Source: Pycnococcus provasolii (Eukaryota; Chlorophyta; Pseudoscourfieldiophyceae; Pseudoscourfieldiales; Pycnococcaceae). Taken from it: 64,000 nt of DNA. The notes below the pieces were generated by a model. That model searched no databases and was not told where the DNA came from. It worked only from the letters and a program-made list of their open reading frames with translations. The DNA lies in contig OW568886.1 of the NCBI GenBank assembly GCA_938743325.2, positions 310,001 through 374,000 on the forward strand. The letters run 5' to 3'. Shown here piece by piece: positions 20,401 to 29,063 of this stretch (its first letter is position 1; each line of letters starts with the position of its first letter). The translations under genes were made by a program, and so were the position numbers.

Positions 20401-23159
20401 GCAGGCGAAGGGGACTCGTCGTCACCCGAATGCGCGACACGGTAAAGCATGGACGGAACGTGAGCAATTCCCAGAAAACTGAGAATTCCAGGAGCACGAT
20501 CGACAGTGCTCCGCCATGTGAACACCACCGCGCACGTAAAGAGCATGTAGACAACGCTGAGTCCCAAGCGCGAATCGTCATTGAATGACGCGGCGAGGCC
20601 AACAAGTGGTGCCCATCGCGTCAGCTGCTGGCTCCACCTGACATTCGGCTGAAAAGCTAGAGGCAGGAGCGTCATAGCCTCCGCGATCACGCCTACGAGC
20701 TGCAGCACACGCCAAACGGATGTTCCAAGTGGCATCATCCTAACTTCCGACGCCGTTGAATGTGTCTTGCGATGTGCTTCCAAGCTCGCCGTTGATTGTG
20801 CTCGCTGCTTCGCGGCAAGCTCCGCCCTTCGGCGCACACCCTCGTCGTCATCCTCTCCGTCGGCATCGAAATTTGCCAGATCTTCCTCGTTGTCTGCATC
20901 TTTCCGCCTCTTGTTCTTACCAAACCACAGCGAGCGCGATGATTGCAATCCTTCGTTGGACTTTTCTTTGTGTGTTGTCGCCGCCGCGGATACCGCCGCT
21001 TCGGCGACCTTATGCTCACCGAGTTCCCAAGCTCGCCTCATCCTCTTGTAAACCTTTCGCAGCTCAGCATGCCTTCTCCGGTATCCTTCGTCGGTGGTAA
21101 TGGCCGCGTATCTGAGCTGCTCAATGCCTTTCTCGTATCGCTGCAGCCTTACGACGTCGTCCTTGATTGTGTGCGCACCAAGCGGATGCATGGAGACGCG
21201 CCGAACCTGCACAAGCCAGTACAACGCCACGAGCAGCTGTGGAACGAGCGCGATGATCAGCACAATCATCTCCATCTGCGATTTGAGCGAAGTACACTGC
21301 GGTGACCACTCCACCTTGATCGGGACGTCAATCGTGGGTTCCGTGCATCCATCAGTCACTTTAAGCGTGAAGTAGTAGTCTCCGCGCACATCGGGCATGA
21401 AGTACACGCTCCTCCTCGCGCTCAGCTCGCTGAGGCGCAGAGGTGTCACGTCCGCGGGGCCGATGTGCAGCGCAGTGAGTTGTACTCCATTGGATGCCAG
21501 CGGCGCGCCACCTTTCGTGCCGCCGTCTGGATTTTCGCGATACGACCATTCGACGTAGTACGGGTCATTGTTCGGCTCCACGGTTCTCTCCTCTGCATCG
21601 ATGGTGATGCCAGGCAAGCACAGATCGTTGAAGCCCTGGAACGAGTGGCTATTCGCAAGGCTTGCTCCGTACTTCGCGACGAACGCAGGTTTGGGCAACG
21701 CGTTGCACGCGAAGTTGACGAGTACTTGCTCTCTCCTCGTCATGCAGGCGTTGCTCACCTCGACCTCAAAGGTGTATCGCCCCACGACATCTCCCGTGAA
21801 GTACGCCGTGGCGCCATTCGGATTCTGGACCTGCGGAATAGGAGATCCCGGAGGCGACCAGAAGTGCACGAACGGCAACGGCGGCTTTGGCGGGACGGCT
21901 GACGTGTTGCCCTCGTACGCCGCACTTCCGATGGGCATGTCAACGAGGCTCCATTTGTAAATCAGGCCGTTCGCTCTGTCGAACGGCTCATCCCACTTCT
22001 TTGCGGAAGCCCACGAGGGGTACTCCACCTCGTTGCCCGTTGTCGGGTCGATGTATGTCAGGTTTGCCTTTTCCTGGTAGCTTGCACTCGCGTCCATGGC
22101 ATACGGCGGGAACCAACCAAGGCGGTGCACGTCGTCTGCGTAGTCCAGCGCGATGCTGCCTTTGAATGCGTGGATGTGCGGTCCCGCGCCTCTCGCTGTC
22201 GGATACTGCATGGCACCGGCGACAAATGGCGCCACCTGCGTGACGGGCACTGGAACCGACTCGCACCCTATGGTGATGTTGTAAGTTGCTGTGACGTTCG
22301 CCAGGCACGCGTCGCGAAATTCCACCTCCACGCTGTAGAACCCCGCGGCGTCTGCGTCGAACGAAAGGGCGATCGAGCTGAGCTCATTGCGCGTGATGAA
22401 TATGGTTGTGTTGGAACGCTCTTCGACGTCCTCGCGCGCGGGTGAGAGCGCGTTGGGGTTGGCGTCTCTGCCAGCAGCGTCTGACGCTATGATGGAAAGT
22501 GTGTAGTTCGAGAGGCTGTATGTCTCTCCGCGTACGAGTGCCTTGAACTTGCTGTCATCCACCTCGCTGCCTGGTGGCTTATCGACGATGCGGAGGAAGA
22601 CCTGCACTTCCTCTTCTATTATTCTCAGTCTGAGTGGCGTCGTGATGTCGATGTCCAGGTCCGTGCTATTCGAAATGTCCAAGGTGATGGTACCGAATGC
22701 GCGTCCGCTGGGACTTGCGAGGTACTGGTTTTCTCCGGTGTTGAGTCGCGGCACGTTGTTGGTTACGCAGTCCTCCGGCGTGCGGTACTTGCCGGTGTAC
22801 CGCAGCACGTTTTCTTCCACATTAGTATTGTCAGCGTCAGCGGCAGGTGGTGGTGCAATCGTGTCATCATCCGCAGGAGCAGGAGGGACGCCGACGTTGT
22901 TGTTATCGTCATCCACAGGCTGTTGTTGTGCTTCTTCTGGTATTGTTGTTGTTGCCGCGTCTTCCGAAGCGGAAGGCCCCTGTGCTTTTGCGAAGATTAA
23001 GACAGTGCTTCCTCCTCCTCTTCTTCGAGTGTATGACGACGACGACGACGACGACGACGATCCTCCTCCTCCTCCATAAAGTAAAACCACCACCACCATT
23101 ACCATTACCGCCTGGAACGAACGAGAAGGACCGTTGAGCCTCCTCCTCCTCATCATCAT
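17481..23159 (-). CDS. Giant membrane protein: PKD-like ectodomains, multi-pass core, cytosolic HEAT/ARM repeats
   Basis: 1,892 residues in one exon. A hydrophobic leader (VMVMVVVVLLYGG) is followed by poly-Ser and a disordered acidic stretch. Three repeated extracellular modules (about 120-300, 320-485 and 490-615) each end in the same PKD/REJ-like strand and Cys: AAGFYSVEVEFRDAC, VVGRYTFEVEVSNAC and VRGDYYFTLKVTDGC. Many N-glycosylation sequons lie in this part. Span 1 is at about 630-653, then comes a basic coiled-coil loop. Around 840-1290 lie further spans (LLYIPFVQNALEILTC; a CWHGVHNLYALCAFVTL segment). From about 1300 to 1750 helical repeats of HEAT/ARM type alternate with acidic loops (DDESMVRVKACEAIRALA, DSSVRVAACFAIMEIA, DIGVRLLALEMARKVL). 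The whole domain order is unfamiliar to me. Likely a surface receptor or channel-like protein coupled to a cytosolic scaffold. Confidence 0.85.
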   Translation of the reverse strand: MMMRRRRLNGPSRSFQAVMVMVVVVLLYGGGGGSSSSSSSSSYTRRRGGGSTVLIFAKAQGPSASEDAATTTIPEEAQQQPVDDDNNNVGVPPAPADDDTIAPPPAADADNTNVEENVLRYTGKYRTPEDCVTNNVPRLNTGENQYLASPSGRAFGTITLDISNSTDLDIDITTPLRLRIIEEEVQVFLRIVDKPPGSEVDDSKFKALVRGETYSLSNYTLSIIASDAAGRDANPNALSPAREDVEERSNTTIFITRNELSSIALSFDADAAGFYSVEVEFRDACLANVTATYNITIGCESVPVPVTQVAPFVAGAMQYPTARGAGPHIHAFKGSIALDYADDVHRLGWFPPYAMDASASYQEKANLTYIDPTTGNEVEYPSWASAKKWDEPFDRANGLIYKWSLVDMPIGSAAYEGNTSAVPPKPPLPFVHFWSPPGSPIPQVQNPNGATAYFTGDVVGRYTFEVEVSNACMTRREQVLVNFACNALPKPAFVAKYGASLANSHSFQGFNDLCLPGITIDAEERTVEPNNDPYYVEWSYRENPDGGTKGGAPLASNGVQLTALHIGPADVTPLRLSELSARRSVYFMPDVRGDYYFTLKVTDGCTEPTIDVPIKVEWSPQCTSLKSQMEMIVLIIALVPQLLVALYWLVQVRRVSMHPLGAHTIKDDVVRLQRYEKGIEQLRYAAITTDEGYRRRHAELRKVYKRMRRAWELGEHKVAEAAVSAAATTHKEKSNEGLQSSRSLWFGKNKRRKDADNEEDLANFDADGEDDDEGVRRRAELAAKQRAQSTASLEAHRKTHSTASEVRMMPLGTSVWRVLQLVGVIAEAMTLLPLAFQPNVRWSQQLTRWAPLVGLAASFNDDSRLGLSVVYMLFTCAVVFTWRSTVDRAPGILSFLGIAHVPSMLYRVAHSGDDESPSPAPSRAPSVKAGPVTEAYDGAYRIGAPPRKVVTKADPLARTGPSRGRRGSGVHSREMVQAARRARRAAAVREFVANIGAMRARAIQSSKDAIKFVLFVCAELLYIPFVQNALEILTCSYLDERIPYPHMVMSEHTRCWHGVHNLYALCAFVTLVLLFPASLGLLLSGSASRINLTMREIPQFTVMRFVVKHTITVVTIVIGSSERSRVMPLGEYGVPKSFALDAATAATARYDTPPTVHSQQDLTHLGYLFSCALALFVVNHLVQPMRLRGAYCNNARAATYSALAVSSLLGAYGTYGSGAAATVDVPVDGNGFLMCAAACVFCAVLAWNINALRAPMFTIPQDDTISLCRNSNGRVRATAILAVGADMYTWTPHDEKRHARGVSMARDVDGAELDITTWVTIMRTCLAGWRTSASLRARALAVVSSCASKHSGRLLIRLSEAIPCVKRMVKDDESMVRVKACEAIRALAKTAKGMKMLIAPDKLNYRQIAVRVTNEIAKRLIEMPRRKRVVASVGRALGLGEMLLEPRTFFDNVSTLQVLSECIYSDRDSSVRVAACFAIMEIAQSVIKYPINMNVIVQDDDEDLDSSDDDEGLEDDEGDVRMKVSKRYANTLESILGPPIGYPLIMGIVIAMGDDNNYLRTISTETMTLLMRLDSAGSAADLFQRLVFDPSPIVRRRALEAVCGILTNQVKKLEEKGMGTNEDDNKKNALRKKQEDDDEEEEHVSAALVSAVTDPDFIELCVNCLKDRDIGVRLLALEMARKVLDLAQLQIQAERNKVRELGEELMDVLLETDCVQLARNLSVSEGGGAEEENVRLAAISLLGVLMEKYPERMIEIYDRDKRKIAERRRKLHSRMGRRRADAEQNLSPSKLRKAPLVRIKKIKDGYYSALSPRVTTMLTKSVAPVEMFEKNRDYFVPPERAVERQEVVGWLLSDVGDKELRNFPGGEMAKPGYLAEKEISSPPPRRTVKLDM

Positions 23160-23677
23160 GCCGCAAGTGCAAGGTCCAAAGTCTTACCCCCCAAGTTCCA
23201 TCTCCTATGATGTTTCCCAAAGAAACATCGACTGGCAACTGGAATAGGCGAGACAATGGATGGACAACTTAAGCGTGATTTCAAATATGATTAAAAGGTG
23301 CTCCTCGTATCCTAGACTATCTATGGCCGCTTGGTTGGAGTTTCGAATGAGGGAATGGCCGCGCTTCATTTCACTCATTTCCACTTCCCCCCCCCTTCCG
23401 AGGAGGTGGTTGATTGAGAGGTGCTTTTGAAACTGGGTCAAACTTCAGTTTTGCTTCGCATCGTTTTGGAAGACATCTTGAAAGGCCTTGAGCATGGAAC
23501 TCATGCATGGCGAGGGAGGGATCTCGTAATGGTAAAGTTTATGGTGGGATTCGTGTTGACCACCTTAGTGATGCAGAATGTTGGTCCAGAAACAGGCGAA
23601 TTAAGTTTCTAGGGCCATATTGGCCTTGCACCGGGATCCAATGTAGAACGTAGTTTGGTAATGGGCCCGGAAAATTC

Positions 23678-23705
23678 CGGGCCCACCGGGCCCACCGGGC
23701 CCACC
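23678..23705. repeat. Triplicated GGGCCCACC motif
   Basis: GGGCCCACC occurs three times in immediate tandem; a fourth GGGCCC lies 20 bases upstream. Not inside a supported gene. Confidence 0.7.
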
Positions 23706-23981
23706 AAAGCAATATAAGCATAGTACAAGTTATAGCTCCAGTAGCCACGAAGCGGGAGGCGAGAAAGAATTGGGCTGAGGACCATTTGGACGGTAATGTC
23801 ACATATGATGATTGGGTGGACGTAGATGAGAAACACTCTAACAAACGCTTCCTCTTCCAAAGCCGGCGCCTAATAATTATACGTGAACTGAACAAATGGC
23901 ATATCCGCCGCATGGGTTCAAAATTGGAAAATAATTGTACCGGACGGACTAGGAGTCACACCGCATTCGCTTCGGGTTACC

Positions 23982-24798
23982 ATGGGTTCGATCTTGGACA
24001 ACCGCGACGAATGGGAGGCGCACATCACGTCCGCGACAGCAGAAGAGATCAAGGCACACGAATCAGATTTGACGCACACGAAGTCTGACGTCGCACATCT
24101 GGAGGTGGAGAAGCGTCAAGTCCGTTCTGAAGCCAGGCGCGTTGAATATTACGCGCCTGGTAAAGCGCGTCCTGAAGTCAGACATCGAGGACGATTGCAA
24201 AACGTCCTTCGCTGAGGAGGCCTCGTCCGTGAGTGGAGATGCCGCGCAGTGGGCGCAGCAGCGGACGCAGCGGGCGCTGAAGCACAAGGAGCAGCACAAG
24301 ACGATCGTCGCCGTCTACGGGGAAGCTTTTGAAGAGGACGAAGCTCTCTTGCACGGAGCTCCAACACTGCCGAACACAATACAAGCTTTCTCCGAACTTA
24401 TGTCGCTCAAGCCTCAAAGTCAGACGACACGAAAACCGGGTGTGTCGCCACTCGGCGACATCGTAACTGCTGGAGGCGTATGCTGGCAGACGCGCTTCAT
24501 GGGAGGACCACCCTCAACACGCACAAACATGGAGAAATGGCAGGAGACCACTTACCTCGATATCAAGGTGAAGCGCAAGGAAGCAAGGGTGGATAAGCTG
24601 GAGGAGCTTCTGTTGCCAGGCTCAACGTCCATCGATCCTCATCTGGTACAGAAATACTGCGACGGAGCTCTGCGATTTTGTGAGCATGTGCTCAACAATC
24701 CAGCCGGCTCCATATATACGCAATCGGCTCATCGTGAAACCCTTCAATGCTTCGCCGCGCGCATCCGGCTGGGCCAGGAAAGTAGGGAACGGGGATGA
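23982..24798 (+). CDS. Hypothetical helical protein, two open segments
   Basis: I do not recognise this protein. The main open segment, 24142-24798 (218 codons), is charged and mostly helical (DAAQWAQQRTQRALKHKE, KVKRKEARVDKLEELL), with a possible folded tail (VQKYCDGALRFCEHVLN). An upstream segment in another frame, 23982 to about 24140, begins MGSILDNRDEWEAHI and continues as a heptad-like Asp/Glu/Lys helix. Both have coding-like character and meet near 24130-24145. That implies either a frameshift or a very short intron; no clear GT-AG pair is obvious. The span might be a decayed gene. Confidence is moderate for the downstream segment and low for the join. Confidence 0.4.
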
Positions 24799-25017
24799 TG
24801 AATCGCCGTAACCCTAAGTTAAGCTTACAGTAGTTGTTTTGCTTTTGGAAACCCTAACACAGTCCAGTCCGTCCGTCCCTTTTTTTCCCACAAGGCCGCC
24901 GCGAAAAAAGAAAGAAGAAAAAAGAAAGGTCACAAGAATTCCCTCCCCCCGTGAGTCACAAACGCAATAACGCCAAAACTTTATTTCCGCCATTATTATT
25001 ATTATTTTTGAAGAAGG
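24799..25017. other. Short intergenic region, no gene seen
   Basis: AT-rich with polypurine runs on the minus strand; probably the promoter region and 5' UTR of the GAR transformylase gene. Confidence 0.4.
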
Positions 25018-25893
25018 ATGCTCGCGCCGCCGACGCCACACGCTCAGCAGTCCCTCTCACGAGCTTGCTCACGAGCTCACTCGTGCTCGCCCACTTCACA
25101 ACGTGCTCGTGCTCGTATTCATAGTCATGGTCAGCACATAACTTGCCTTCGTGCGCGACACGTTCGCGCACGCACACGAAGTGCCGCCGCCGCCGCCGCC
25201 GCCGCGGATCATAACCCAGATGTTGTTGCACAAACAAACGCACGTGGAGAGGCACGTGTCGCGGTGTTCGTCTCGGGGGGAGGATCCAACCTGCGCGCGC
25301 TCGAGGAAGCCATGCAAGCGAAAAAGTTTGCGAAACTTGGCGTCGTCGTCACCAACAAGGCGACGTGTGGAGGCGCGCAGTTTGCAAGAGACGCGGGTGT
25401 GCCCGTTGTCGTGTATCCTCCGCCAAAGACTGCTGTGGAAACTGACGACGAAGTTGCAGAGGATGGTGTGCAGCTCGTGAAAGCACTGCAAAGCCACGGC
25501 GTTAACTATGTTCTGCTCGCGGGATATCTCAAGCTCATACCCGAGCAGCTTGTTGCCGCCTACACGCGACGAATCCTTAATATACACCCCGCTCTCCTCC
25601 CCTCGCCATTTGGGGGCAAGGGAATGTACGGACAGCGAGTGCACGCCGCCGTCCTGGAAAGCGGCGCGAAGGTGTGCGGGTGCACCGTGCACTTTGTTGA
25701 CGAAGAGTACGACCGTGGCGCGATCCTTGGACAGAGAACCGTGGATGTGCTACAGGGGGATACTGCCGAAGACCTCGCGAAGCGCGTGCTAGCATACGAG
25801 CACAAGCTTTTCCCATGGTGTGCGCAGGCTCTTTGCGAAGATCGCGTGCAGTGGGATGATCAAGGTGTACCATGGATCGTTGACGACAAGTAA
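25018..25893 (+). CDS. Phosphoribosylglycinamide formyltransferase (PurN/GART type)
   Basis: 291 residues. Transfers a formyl group from 10-formyl-THF to GAR, the third step of de novo purine synthesis. The first 80 residues are Arg/Ala/Ser-rich with an Ala8 run and look like a plastid or mitochondrial transit peptide. The catalytic domain starts at ARVAVFVSGGGSNLRALE, the P-loop-like phosphate-binding start of PurN. Conserved active-site blocks are LLAGYLKLIP, ILNIHPALLPSPFGGKGMYG (Asn and His of the catalytic triad) and CTVHFVDEEYDRGAILGQ (His plus the catalytic Asp). It is a monofunctional enzyme, as in plants and bacteria, not the trifunctional animal GART. The normal PurN length is about 210 residues, which fits once the leader is removed. 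Confidence 0.95.
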   Translation: MLAPPTPHAQQSLSRACSRAHSCSPTSQRARARIHSHGQHITCLRARHVRARTRSAAAAAAAADHNPDVVAQTNARGEARVAVFVSGGGSNLRALEEAMQAKKFAKLGVVVTNKATCGGAQFARDAGVPVVVYPPPKTAVETDDEVAEDGVQLVKALQSHGVNYVLLAGYLKLIPEQLVAAYTRRILNIHPALLPSPFGGKGMYGQRVHAAVLESGAKVCGCTVHFVDEEYDRGAILGQRTVDVLQGDTAEDLAKRVLAYEHKLFPWCAQALCEDRVQWDDQGVPWIVDDK

Positions 25894-25946
25894 TTATTTT
25901 TTTTATATAAAAGCTTTCTGTTCACACTCCTCAAGCGGGGTCGTAT

Positions 25947-28865
25947 TCAGCTGCGGCGCTGACGCACGCGTCGATCTGTCTGCGCATAATTCGAACGATC
26001 GTCATCACGCCTTGTCGTTGTCGCCGCCGCCGCCGCCGCCGCCGCCGGAGCAGCAGTGTCCTCCTCCTCCTCAGCCTCTGCTTGCTTCGCGTTGTTCTTG
26101 AGATCCGCCACGGCACGCAGCACCTCCGCCTGCAGATGCGGGCACGAGTGCGACATGTGCGTGAATCCATCCGTCGCCATCACTTCGCTCAGGTTGTTCG
26201 CGACAAAGTCGAGGCAGACGCGCTTGAGGTCAAGCGCGCGGTTCTGCTCCGCGAGTGCCAGCGTCGTCGCCGCTGTCTCCACCTCCATGGACTCGCATAG
26301 CTTGCGCTCGCAGATTGTTCGCAGTCGCGCGAGATTGAAGCGATCGGCCGCGGCGAGCAGGTGCTGCGTCATCGGAACCTCGAGGCGATCGCCGGAGTGC
26401 TCTTCAGGCAGATTGGCCGTGTACACGAAGTGCAGCATAGCGCGGAACACCTCAGCCTTGATGTCCTGCAGGCGTACAACGCCCTCGTTTCCTTCGCGCA
26501 TCGGCGCGGACAGCAGCGCATGGAATACCGGGCTACGGCACGTCAGTATGAGCTTGTGTGCGCGCATCATCTCACCATCCACCTCGAATGTGACATCGGC
26601 ATCGCGGCCAGTTTCCAGCAGCTCTCCGAGGTGCGCACCCAGCTGCGGCGGCGGCAGCTCGGGTAGAGGAAGCCGTGGGCTCGGAGGAATCGAGGCGGCG
26701 TTGCGGTCGAGAGCTCCACCAGACGCGACGACGAGCTCGATGTGGTAGCGAATCAGCAGGCAGTCATTCTTCAGAAATCCAAGTGTGGGATTTTCGAGGT
26801 GGGTGCGTCGCACAAACTTGCGATACCCGTGGCAATTTCTCGCGTTGGGATCCGAGCGTGCACACGAAATCTTCACCGCGCCTTGGTCCCTTCTCCGTCC
26901 CTTGCTGACGTCGTTCCCAGTCCCATTCTGATCCACGAGTGTGAATCTGTGGAAGGCGCGCACGACGCGACCTTCGGAGGAGTTCACGACACCCTGAGGA
27001 TTGCTTCCCTCGGCGATGAGTGCGACGAACAGCGCGACATATTCGGATCCTCCACTGGCATTGTCGCGCGTCGCAAAGTCTCGCGTCGCGTGCCGTCTCC
27101 CATCGATGAGAGCCTGCTGCACTTGATGCATTCCTGCGGGACGTGCCGCGTTGTCGCCAGGTCGCCCTGCGCCTGCAGCGGCATCAGCGTTGCCAGGATT
27201 TCCTCCTACGCGTCCTCTCTCTTGTCTGTCGGCGGTGGCCAGTCCTGCTCCGGCAGGTCCAGCCGCTGCCGCGAACGCCTGTTCGTTCGCAAACGCTTCG
27301 TTTGCATCCACTCCACCTGGTATTCCGTGCACTTGCATGGCACTGCCACTCGTCTGGCTTCGTTTGCCGTCTGGGTAGAAGAGCAGGACCCATTCGTGCC
27401 CACCTACGCTGAATCGTTCGCTTGCAATCGGCTCGCCGTCGCCGATGCCCTTAATCAGCGAGTATCCGGAGATTGTGTGCTCGTGTTCGCCAGTGATGGT
27501 CCCAATCGTTGTTCGCGACGTGGTCATGGGCGTTCGCGTGTTGATGTCTTGTTGTTGTTGTTGTTGTTGTTCTTGCTGCTGCTGCTGCTGTACCGGCGTG
27601 ATTGCTCCTCCGGTGGCAGCAGTATGCATTGGCGGCGGGGTGGTGATTCCGTATGCATCCGGATTCATTTCAAGACCTGCACGTGGGTAAGGATATGGTG
27701 GTGGTGCCACCATATCGTACAAGCGCTCCTGCTGCTGGTGGAGTTGATGTCGGTGTTGTTGGTGTTGGTGTTGTTGGTGGTGGTGGTGGTGATGCTGCTG
27801 CTGCTGTGGTCGGTGGTTATGAAAATGGCTGTGTCGTTGTTGTTGGTGGCGTGTTGCTGTTGTCGTCGCAGGCGCGCTTGCTTCACGCAGCTCAGCAGCG
27901 GGTGCATGCACTGCTCCGCGCATCGGTGGCACGTGTAGCATCGTCCTCGCCGGGGTGAGAAAGTCTCCGGTTGCCGCGAATAAAGGAGTTTGCCTTTCGT
28001 GGTGCGTATGGTGCGCAGCACCTTGTCGTGAAGTGAGTTGAGGTCGCATGAGGCTGCCAAAAGCCGCATTGCGTGTGTTATTGTTGTCAGGGAGGCGCAC
28101 GCCGATTCCTTGTTCCGAGAGTACGAGCGAAGGCTCGTCCGTTCCCTGAGGAGGTTCGTCGACATCCTGCTCGAGCTCCTGCCCCTGCGAGCCTGTGTCG
28201 TCGTCGTTGTTATGGGGAGCATCGTCGTCGTCGTCGTCGTCGTCGACATCGACATCGGCATCGTCGACATCATCGTCAGGATGTGCCCGTGGCGCCGCAC
28301 GATTGCGAGCAGGATGTGAGATATGAACGAGCAAGCGTCGTCTCTGCTGTTCCGGAGGACTTCTAGTGGTAGGAGGAGGAGCACCACCACGAGCATCAGG
28401 TTGGTTTCCCCCTCTTCGGGAACCTGGAGAAGCCGTCACCACACGCAGGGGTGGTTGTGCGATATCATCCGATGCATTGTTGTTGTCGTTGTTGTCACCC
28501 GACGCAACATGATCATTGCCATGCTCCTCCTCCTCCTCCTCCTCGTCGTCGTCGTCACCATCCTCGTCAGAGACTTCCTCCTCCTCCTCCTCCTCCTCCT
28601 CTTCATCATCATCTTGTGATTCCAGTATAGAGGTGGATTGATGATGGTTCTCCGAGGCATCGTGCATTTCCATGGACGGCATAGACTCCTCAGGCTCAGG
28701 GACTCCTCGAGGAGCAGGCTCTGTAGCAAGCAAGACTCCCTGCAAGGAAGGCGAAGGTGAACCTGCTAACCCGCTCTCTGAGGGGATAACTCCTGCTGCT
28801 GCTGGAGAATTACGACGACGACTAAGACGACTGCGACGAGACTGGAGACGGGAGTCAGCAGCCAT
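25947..28865 (-). CDS. BTB/POZ-MATH protein with a long disordered N-terminus and an interrupted MATH domain
   Basis: 972 residues from ATG 28865. The frame is open to 29045 but the extra 60 residues are Pro/Phe-rich and unlike the rest. Residues 1 to about 480 are disordered: Asp/Glu runs, poly-Gln (two runs of 7), and a His/Gln-rich stretch. The MATH domain starts at SGYSLIKGIGDGEPIASERF and VGGHEWVLLFYPDGK, is broken by about 100 low-complexity residues, and resumes at YVALFVALIAEG and HRFTLVDQ. It ends with FVRRTHLENPTLGFLKNDCL, the classic last strands of plant BPM proteins. The BTB domain follows (DVTFEVDGEMMRAHKLIL, SPVFHALLSAPMREG, MLHFVYTANLP), then BACK-like helices (AADRFNLARLRTICERKL). 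Such proteins are substrate adaptors for CUL3 ubiquitin ligases. Confidence 0.9.
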   Translation of the reverse strand: MAADSRLQSRRSRLSRRRNSPAAAGVIPSESGLAGSPSPSLQGVLLATEPAPRGVPEPEESMPSMEMHDASENHHQSTSILESQDDDEEEEEEEEEEVSDEDGDDDDEEEEEEEHGNDHVASGDNNDNNNASDDIAQPPLRVVTASPGSRRGGNQPDARGGAPPPTTRSPPEQQRRRLLVHISHPARNRAAPRAHPDDDVDDADVDVDDDDDDDDAPHNNDDDTGSQGQELEQDVDEPPQGTDEPSLVLSEQGIGVRLPDNNNTRNAAFGSLMRPQLTSRQGAAHHTHHERQTPLFAATGDFLTPARTMLHVPPMRGAVHAPAAELREASAPATTTATRHQQQRHSHFHNHRPQQQQHHHHHHQQHQHQQHRHQLHQQQERLYDMVAPPPYPYPRAGLEMNPDAYGITTPPPMHTAATGGAITPVQQQQQQEQQQQQQQDINTRTPMTTSRTTIGTITGEHEHTISGYSLIKGIGDGEPIASERFSVGGHEWVLLFYPDGKRSQTSGSAMQVHGIPGGVDANEAFANEQAFAAAAGPAGAGLATADRQERGRVGGNPGNADAAAGAGRPGDNAARPAGMHQVQQALIDGRRHATRDFATRDNASGGSEYVALFVALIAEGSNPQGVVNSSEGRVVRAFHRFTLVDQNGTGNDVSKGRRRDQGAVKISCARSDPNARNCHGYRKFVRRTHLENPTLGFLKNDCLLIRYHIELVVASGGALDRNAASIPPSPRLPLPELPPPQLGAHLGELLETGRDADVTFEVDGEMMRAHKLILTCRSPVFHALLSAPMREGNEGVVRLQDIKAEVFRAMLHFVYTANLPEEHSGDRLEVPMTQHLLAAADRFNLARLRTICERKLCESMEVETAATTLALAEQNRALDLKRVCLDFVANNLSEVMATDGFTHMSHSCPHLQAEVLRAVADLKNNAKQAEAEEEEDTAAPAAAAAAAATTTRRDDDRSNYAQTDRRVRQRRS

Positions 28866-29063
28866 GCATATATTTACAGATATGTGAAATTCACCCGGCA
28901 CCAGGGGAGCGAGAATGCGAAAAAGAAAAGGGGTCGGGAGAGAAAAACGACGAGAAAATGGCGAAATTCCGGAAGGCTTCGCAGTTTTCCGGAAGAGGGG
29001 AGGGAGGGGGAGGGAGGAGGGGGGGAGGTAGAAATAGGATTCCATAACTAAAGAAGAGTGACG

